Made by a program: the position numbers and the translations under genes. DNA of 64,000 bases from Hymenopus coronatus (taxonomy: Eukaryota > Arthropoda > Insecta > Mantodea > Hymenopodidae): NCBI GenBank assembly GCA_030762935.1, contig CM060896.1, forward strand, positions 17,041,527 to 17,105,526, in the 5' to 3' direction. Under the pieces are notes generated by a model. The model had not been told where the DNA came from. It saw only the letters and a program-made list of their open reading frames with translations, and ran no database searches. Positions 58,598 through 64,000 of this stretch are shown here, piece after piece. The first letter of the stretch is position 1, and every line of letters starts with the position of its first letter.

Positions 58598-58902
58598 ATC
58601 CATTTCCTCAGATAGAACATTTTCGACAGAGCAATAAACAAAGACGGAATTATGACACGAATAAGAAAATGATATTGCGCTAGCATTGGATTCCGTGCTC
58701 AGCAAGTAGGTACGCCTGCCTGGCTTAACATTACATGGTATAGTCGTATGACGTCTTGCTCTTCTGTTTTCTGGGAGGTGTGGTTAGAAAGCTTTGAAAA
58801 TTACGTTAATTACATTGACATAAATTTCTTCTTCAAGTAATAACCACCTGTTTTACTCGAGGTTATACCTATCATTTTATTTCCTCTGCTGCTAATCTAC
58901 AG
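58598..58902. other. spacer, no gene recognised
   Basis: About 300 bp. Nothing recognisable. Confidence 0.4.
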
Positions 58903-59068
58903 TAAATAGAAGTATTTCATTTCACCCAAAAATTGATACGAAATGTTACAGGAAATGCAGATTTTGAAGTTCCCTGAGTCCTACAAATTAGATCCATGTG
59001 CGTGAGCATTTGTGCATGACTCAAAAGCGAAAAGCAACGCAACTTCCAGGAATGCAACACAAAGATTA
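58903..59068 (+). repeat. dispersed repeat, copy 28, decayed left half
   Basis: TATTTCATTTCACCCAAAAA, then GTTACAGGAAATGCAG, CATGACTCAAAAGCGAAAAG and TTCCAGGAATGCAACACAAA. Strongly diverged. It stops in an A-run that leads into copy 29. Confidence 0.65.
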
Positions 59069-59718
59069 AAAAAAAAAAAAAAAGTTGTTAAAAAGCTTAT
59101 GCTTCTATTTACTTCATACTAATCGAGAAAAAAAAGATAGCAGAAATAGTCTTATTACTTGCTTCCTTGTAAGTAGAAACGAAATAAGGGAGCAGCATAG
59201 GTGAAAGTGATAGTCAAAAGCTGGTTGCTATGTGACTTAAGTTCCTTTGTTTGTACAGACAGGAGTTGACAAATTCCTGTATGAGAAAAGTAAGTTTTTC
59301 AAGGCTGAAATCAAAAATAAGGAATATCTAAAAAAACGAACTCCACGAGAAAAATGTATATAAAATAAATTGTGTGTTTTAATGTGCTCTACAGTTTTTG
59401 TCTATCTCTTACGGTTTACCAGTTACACAAAATTCCTTAAAATTCATCCAGAATAAAGTAGTCTTCAGAGGCTATTCCCAGAAAATTCAAGATATGCATA
59501 TTATTTGTCAGGTATATATCTTTAATATACGATATTTTAATCAAAATCGTTAGAGCCATTTTTTAGAAAATCAAAATTTTCGAAACTTTTTCCATATGAA
59601 GGGTAGTTGGGGTTGGGGGGATTTTCTTGAAAATCTTCGTTTCGCATCCTTGGAAGACACTGAACTTAAATACCAAGTTTGGTATTTAACGGTATTTTCA
59701 TTTTTGAGCTATGCTGCT
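59069..59718 (-). repeat. dispersed repeat, copy 29, centre part
   Basis: From GTTGTTAAAAAGCTTATGCT to TTTTTGAGCTATGCTGCT. Both ends are missing, but the centre is well preserved. Confidence 0.85.
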
Positions 59719-60022
59719 CTTCCTTTAAATGGAAAATTTTTCCAAAATTTTGCTTTTCTCAAAACTGGCTCTAACAATTTTGGTTAAATATTGTATATTG
59801 AAGAAATGGATGGCGTTTTATTTGTGGACGCTCTTTAACTGCTGTGGTTCTCAGCGGTCCATTCTATACTGGGCGTGAAAGAACACCTAATTTTGCTCAG
59901 AGACCTATCAGGCTTGAGGTTCTTTTACGTGCCGTAAATTGTAAGAGGCAGATAAAAACTTACTTAACAAAAAATTTAGGGCTCGTTAAAACACACAATT
60001 TGTTATACACATTTTTTCGTGG
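59719..60022 (+). repeat. dispersed repeat, copy 30, split fragment
   Basis: 59719-59805 (TTTAAATGGAAAATTTTTCC, then CAAAACTGGCTCTAACAATT) and 59936-60022 (ATTGTAAGAGGCAGATAAAA, then TTTTTTCGTGGAG) belong to one copy. It is interrupted by about 130 bp that contain GAGGTTCTTTTACGTGCC, a word common in arthropod SINE bodies. Confidence 0.7.
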
Positions 60023-60040
60023 AGCCGAACAGTAGTATGT

Positions 60041-60257
60041 AAATAAGGATTCAATGGTAATATCGATCTGTTTTTGAATCCTCATGAGGGTTCAACGGTA
60101 ATACTTGTACGTGCCATACGGAGAGGAGCGGACCCCTTCCGAGTGTGTATAAGGATTCAGTGGTAATATCGATCTGATTTTGAATCCTCATAAGGGTTCA
60201 ACGGTAGTTTGTACGTGTCATAAGGAGAGGAAAGAAGGCCGACCCCCTCCGAGTGTG
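60041..60257 (+). repeat. two-unit tandem duplication, ~107 bp units
   Basis: Unit 1 (60041-60146) and unit 2 (60147-60257) both begin ATAAGGATTCA and contain GGTAATATCGATCTG, TTTTGAATCCTCAT, AGGGTTCAACGGTA and end CTCCGAGTGTGT or the near match TTCCGAGTGTGT. A few substitutions and a small insertion separate them. Confidence 0.85.
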
Positions 60258-60268
60258 TGTGTGCGTGA

Positions 60269-60303
<35 letters not shown>

Positions 60304-60312
60304 TAAGTGTGT
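60256..60312 (+). repeat. (GT)n and (GA)n microsatellites
   Basis: A (GT)n run to about 60290, followed by AGAGAGAGAGAGTAAG. Confidence 0.85.
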
Positions 60313-60374
60313 AGTTCAATTGTACCCCATTTCGAAACAAATAAACCAGAGTAATTAGATTAGTAAGAATAAAC

Positions 60375-60770
60375 CGTAGGGTGAAACATGGGAGAAAACA
60401 CAAGGGCTGAAAAAGAAAAGGATGTGTCCCCTTCGAAGTAAGGAATCCTGAGTAACGTGGTGGGCAAAGGGAGAAATATGAGAGATTAAAAAAACACGTG
60501 TGCGTCCCAAGGAAGTCGTAGTAAGGTAGTGAGTAAATGGAGAAATATGATAGAATAAAAAACACGTGTGTGCTCCTGCGAATCCGTAGTAATGTAGTGA
60601 GCAAAGGGAGAAATATGATAGAATAAAAAAACACGTGTGTGAAGGGAAAAACGTGAGAGAAAAACACATGTGTGTTCGAAATCTGAGGGGAGAAACATGA
60701 GAGTTTAAATAAGGGTGAAACACGTGGATCTTCGAAGTAAGGAATCCTAAGTAATGCGACTAGTGGTGGT
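60375..60770 (+). repeat. ~68-bp tandem repeat array
   Basis: About five imperfect units built from CACGTGTGTG, a variable CTTCGAAGTAAGGAATCC-like part, GTAGTAATGTAGTGAGCAAA and GGGAGAAATATGATAGAATA. The two best units start at about 60493 and 60560, and the outer ones are shorter or diverged. The minus strand is open for 198 codons here, but the frame simply follows the repeat. Confidence 0.8.
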
Positions 60771-60848
60771 AAATCCACTAGAGCCAACGACAAAGCAGAA
60801 AAGTAAATAATCAATAAACATCCCTAACAGCCAGCCAATCGCAAAACC

Positions 60849-60849
<1 letters not shown>

Positions 60850-60892
<43 letters not shown>
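60850..60892 (+). repeat. (GA)n microsatellite
   Basis: About 20 GA units. Confidence 0.95.
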
Positions 60893-60894
<2 letters not shown>

Positions 60895-61063
60895 CATAGA
60901 GAAATGGAAACATAACGCCCACCAGTAGGCGTACCAAACCATCACCTGGAAGTATAAAGACTAGAGTAACAGAAACAGACTTTATTCCACATCTAAATAT
61001 CCAAAAACTACATCATTTTAAAGTATTTTAGGTTTAAAGTTCTGCTGTGCTCTGCAGGAGGTG

Positions 61064-61098
61064 TATAAAAGGTGTCATTAAGTTCCACAGCAGACAGT
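61064..61098 (+). promoter_or_regulatory. candidate core promoter (TATA plus initiator)
   Basis: TATAAAAGG at 61064-61072 lies 31 bp upstream of the A in ACAGTC (61095), which is close to the arthropod initiator TCAGTY. A start codon follows at 61106. The spacing is canonical, but there is no transcript evidence. Confidence 0.4.
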
Positions 61099-61105
61099 CG
61101 ACACA

Positions 61106-61133
61106 ATGGCAACAGGAGAGAATCAACCTGGAG
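61106..61133 (+). CDS. possible short first exon of an unknown gene
   Basis: ATGGCAACAGGAGAGAATCA leads to CCTGGAG and an excellent splice donor, GAG|GTAAGA, at 61134. It encodes MATGENQPG plus one base. With the TATA and initiator just upstream it looks like exon 1 of a host gene whose first intron would hold the LINE that follows. The remaining exons lie beyond the window, so the product cannot be named. Confidence 0.3.
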
Positions 61134-61139
61134 GTAAGA

Positions 61140-61481
61140 GATAATAGCAGAATATCTAAGTCTCAAGTGAAGGTGTTCTAACTTCTATATATCGTTGAAA
61201 CAAATAACGGGTGAAGTGCGCGGCATGTTATTTATTAGAGTTACCATAACATTTTGATCAGGTTCTAAACAAATATAAAATCGTCATAGTAAAATGGAAA
61301 CAACACTAGTTTGACTGTTTACTTCCTTTATCTTAGTTATTATTAGAAATTTTAAAAATCCGTATTCCGATGAGAAAACTCAGCGATATAGAAGGGAGAG
61401 CAATTCCTCATTTGATTAATGTTGCAAAAAATGTCAAAAGTTATATAGTATATTTCCTATATTAAAATGTCGTAGTTACAC
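61140..61481. other. AT-rich DNA before the LINE
   Basis: No feature recognised. Confidence 0.4.
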
Positions 61482-61702
61482 GAAAATCCCTCAGGGGCTC
61501 ACCTTGGTGAGTACGGGGAGTAGCGCCCCCGAGGTGCCTGAGCTACCCAGTGTTCGGGGGTATAACCGGACCACCCTGCTTCCTGGGGACATAAATAAGG
61601 AAGCCTGGTCCTCCAGGTTGGGGGTTAAGCATTAGGTTAACAACCTAATCTTGTAAAAAAGCTATTGTTACGAAACCTGCAAAAAAGCCTCGGAATGATT
61701 TA
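61482..61702 (+). promoter_or_regulatory. LINE 5' untranslated region
   Basis: A GC-rich leader beginning near ACGAAAATCCCTCAGGGGC, with several self-complementary words (GAGGTGCCTGAGC, CCTGGTCCTCCAGG). It ends after a stop at 61646-61648 in the frame of the following ORF. Its sharp compositional change from the AT-rich flank suggests the element is complete at its 5' end. Confidence 0.55.
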
Positions 61703-64000
61703 ATGTTGGCGACCTGGAACGTAAGGACAATGCTGAAACCTGGGAAAATGAAAGAAATAGCAAATGAAGTATTAAAATATAAATTAGATGTGGTAGCGCT
61801 CCAAGAAATAAGATGGGCAGGGGAAGGTAGAATAGATAAGAAAGAATACACGGTATTATATAGTGGACCTAAAAAAGCTGGACTTAATGGTACAGGATTT
61901 ATTATCTCAAAGGAAATCAAAAAGAGCCTAATAGAATTTAAATCAATTAGTGAACGAATCTGTAAAATACGCCTTAAAGGTAAATTCAGAAATATAACTA
62001 TATTATCTATATATGCACCTACAGAAGAGAAAGATGAGATAAACAAGGAAGAGTTTTACGAAAGCTTAGAAAATACATGTAATTCAGTAGGAACTTATGA
62101 TACATTGGTGATACTAGGAGATTTTAATGCCCAAGTGGGGAAAGAAGACTATTTAAATGGAGTGGCAGGGAAACATTCACTACATCAAATAAGTAATGAA
62201 AATGGTAATCTACTTGGACAATTCGCAGTTAGAAATAATATGATTATTAAAAGTACCTGCTTCCCTCACAAAGAAATACATAAAGGAACGTGGAAAATGC
62301 CAGGCTCAGATATAGTAAATCAAATTGATGATGTGCTAATTAAAGCAAGACATACATCATCAATTATAGATGTAAGAAGTTGTAGAGGCCCAAATTGTGA
62401 TTCAGATCACTTTTTGGTTAAAGTGAGAATGAGAATAAAAATAAAGAAGATGGAGAGGGTTCAAGAGAACAAACATATACGATGGGATAGAGAAAAAATA
62501 AAAGATAAAGAAGAAAAAAAGAAATATCAAAAGTTAATGAGCAGCAAATTAAATGAAAAAGGAACAGAAGAAGGTGTAGAAGAACAATGGGAGGTAATAA
62601 AGGAGACAGTAAAAGTGGTAGCAAAAATAAGTATAGGTGAAAAGAAAATGGAAAGAAACATAGAATGGTATGATAAAGAGTGTGAGCAAGCTATAGAAAA
62701 AAAGAACATGGCTAGGAAAAAAATGCTCCAGAAAGAAACTAGAAATAACTATGAAGAATACCGTCAAAGAAGAAGAGACGCTAATAACATATGTAAGAAA
62801 AAGAAAAGAGAATATTGGAAAATGCAAACCCAAGAAATAGAAACGCTGATTCAACAGAGTGAGATAAAGAAATTCTATATGACATTAAAGCAAATGAAAC
62901 AAGGGAAACAGAATAAAATGAAAGAATGTCTAAGCAAGGAAGGTAATGTTCTTGGAGAAGATAAAGATATACTGGAAAGATGGGCTGAGTACTACAAGGA
63001 ATTGTTAAATAAACGACAATCAATAAATAATCAGGAACAAGGAGAGAATGAAAATGGAAATGAACAAAAAATGGAAGAAGAGGAAGAACCGGATATTTGG
63101 GATGTTAAAATAGCAATACAGAGCCTAAAGAATAATAAAGCACCAGGAGAAGATGACATAATCGCTGAGCTAATTAAATATGGTGGGAATGAAATTATGA
63201 AAGCAATACATAAGTTAATATTAGAAATATGGAGGAAGGAACAGATGCCTGAAAGCTGGAAGACAGGCATAATATGCCCAATATATAAAAAGGGTAATAA
63301 ATATCAATGCCATAATTATAGGGGAATTACATTGCTAAATGTAGCATATAAAATATTTTCAAGTATTTTAAATAATAGAGTGAAAAAATATGCGGAAAAT
63401 GTATTAGGCGAGTATCAATGTGGATTTAGAAGTGACAAGAGTACGATAGACCAGATATTTGTAATACGACAAATAATGGAAAAATTCTATGAGCATGGCA
63501 TAGATTTATGCTTTCTGTTTATTGACTTTAAGTTTGCATTTGACTCAATTGACAGAGAAGTTCTCTATAACACCTTACAATGTTTTAAAGTGCAACCGAA
63601 AATAATAAGACTAATAAAAATGACAATGGAAAATACAAAAGCCAAAGTGAAAGTAATGAATAAATTAAGTCCGGATTTTGATTATAACACAGGAGTAAGA
63701 CAAGGTGATGGACTATCGACGACTCTATTCAACCTAGCCCTGCACAGAGCAGTAGAAAAAATAAATACTAAAGGAACAATATTTTTTAAGTCTAGTCAGA
63801 TATGTGCATATGCAGATGACATATTGATTGTGGCAAGAGATAGGAAAATGTTAGTTGAAGTTTATGAAGAATTAGAAAGAAGGTCAAAAAAAATAGGATT
63901 AGAAGTAAATGAAAAAAAAAATAAATACCTGAAAATGACAGCAGACAAAAGCAAAAGAATAATTGAAAATCTAGTAGTTGGAGACAAAACATTTGAAGGG
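61703..64000 (+). CDS. LINE endonuclease-reverse transcriptase ORF, intact, runs off window
   Basis: Uninterrupted for 766 codons from the ATG at 61703 (the frame is open from 61649) to the window edge. An apurinic-type endonuclease comes first: MLATWNVRTM, VVALQEIRW (catalytic E), GLNGTGF, VILGDFNAQVG, NQIDDVLI and CDSDHFLV, so all catalytic residues are present. A basic coiled linker follows, then the reverse transcriptase with LKNNKAPGEDDI, HNYRGITLLNVAYK, GEYQCGFRSDKSTIDQI, LFIDFKFAFDSIDREVL (motif A), GVRQGDGLSTTLFNLAL and CAYADDILIVARD (motif C YADD). It resembles insect proteins often annotated craniofacial development protein 2-like, i.e. an APE-type non-LTR retrotransposon; the clade was not fixed. 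The lack of any stop contrasts with every other transposon here and suggests recent insertion. The end of the ORF and the tail lie outside. Confidence 0.9.
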   Translation, partial: MLATWNVRTMLKPGKMKEIANEVLKYKLDVVALQEIRWAGEGRIDKKEYTVLYSGPKKAGLNGTGFIISKEIKKSLIEFKSISERICKIRLKGKFRNITILSIYAPTEEKDEINKEEFYESLENTCNSVGTYDTLVILGDFNAQVGKEDYLNGVAGKHSLHQISNENGNLLGQFAVRNNMIIKSTCFPHKEIHKGTWKMPGSDIVNQIDDVLIKARHTSSIIDVRSCRGPNCDSDHFLVKVRMRIKIKKMERVQENKHIRWDREKIKDKEEKKKYQKLMSSKLNEKGTEEGVEEQWEVIKETVKVVAKISIGEKKMERNIEWYDKECEQAIEKKNMARKKMLQKETRNNYEEYRQRRRDANNICKKKKREYWKMQTQEIETLIQQSEIKKFYMTLKQMKQGKQNKMKECLSKEGNVLGEDKDILERWAEYYKELLNKRQSINNQEQGENENGNEQKMEEEEEPDIWDVKIAIQSLKNNKAPGEDDIIAELIKYGGNEIMKAIHKLILEIWRKEQMPESWKTGIICPIYKKGNKYQCHNYRGITLLNVAYKIFSSILNNRVKKYAENVLGEYQCGFRSDKSTIDQIFVIRQIMEKFYEHGIDLCFLFIDFKFAFDSIDREVLYNTLQCFKVQPKIIRLIKMTMENTKAKVKVMNKLSPDFDYNTGVRQGDGLSTTLFNLALHRAVEKINTKGTIFFKSSQICAYADDILIVARDRKMLVEVYEELERRSKKIGLEVNEKKNKYLKMTADKSKRIIENLVVGDKTFEG

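Noticed and set aside
60218..60814. 198-codon minus-strand open frame
   Set aside because: It follows the ~68-bp tandem array and GT/GA tracts. Its sequence is a repeating hydrophobic pattern produced by the repeat, with no domain.
61645..63992. Several minus-strand frames of 60-133 codons
   Set aside because: Shadows of the AT-rich LINE ORF that runs through on the plus strand.

Overview
This is a stretch of a large, repeat-rich eukaryotic genome, almost certainly an arthropod and most likely an insect. The evidence is one split host gene with GT-AG introns, long AT-rich introns full of dead transposons, tRNA-derived SINEs, Penelope-like, jockey-like, piggyBac, hAT, mariner/Tc1, pogo and DUF7869 remnants, and many microsatellites. 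No prokaryotic gene organisation is present. The species was not identified.

The one complete host gene is a secreted cyclophilin (PPIB / cyclophilin B type) on the minus strand. Its four coding exons are 34921-35025, 34544-34751, 20086-20270 and 13236-13370. They join in frame to 210 residues with a signal peptide and all the usual cyclophilin active-site residues. Its introns are 169 bp, about 14.3 kb and about 6.7 kb. The two large ones hold most of the transposon debris between 13 and 34 kb: a DDE_3/Tc1-like transposase, a DUF7869 protein, two Penelope-like elements, a hAT element, a DUF4817-type fragment, a MITE-like element and several SINEs. A 13-codon upstream ORF in the presumed 5' leader ends on a TGA that overlaps the start codon.

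Layout: 1-2.2 kb, jockey-like LINE fragments (minus). 2.2-6.1 kb, AT-rich DNA, SINE pieces, an old copy of the dispersed repeat described below with a pogo fragment inside it, and a mariner remnant. 6.14-8.67 kb, a piggyBac element with both ends and TTAA target sites. 8.7-13.2 kb, more copies of the dispersed repeat, a SINE and a hairpin element with a hammerhead-like core. 13.2-35.1 kb, the cyclophilin gene. 35.1-37.5 kb, SINEs and GA-rich minisatellite. 37.6-60.0 kb, a dense cluster of one repeat family. 60.0-61.1 kb, two tandem repeat arrays and a possible core promoter with a short first exon. 61.5-64.0 kb, a LINE with an uninterrupted endonuclease-reverse transcriptase frame running off the window.

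The most unusual region is 37.6-60.0 kb. By eye, about 30 full or partial copies of one ~0.9 kb non-coding element fill roughly four fifths of it, in both orientations, head-to-tail and nested. Each copy begins with an 11-bp motif inside a palindrome, carries a (GT)n tract and has the inverse of that motif about 22 nt from its other end, followed by a small stem-loop. Copies abut through T-runs. This architecture resembles non-autonomous Helentron (DINE-1/HINE-like) rolling-circle elements. That assignment is an inference from structure, not from a database match.
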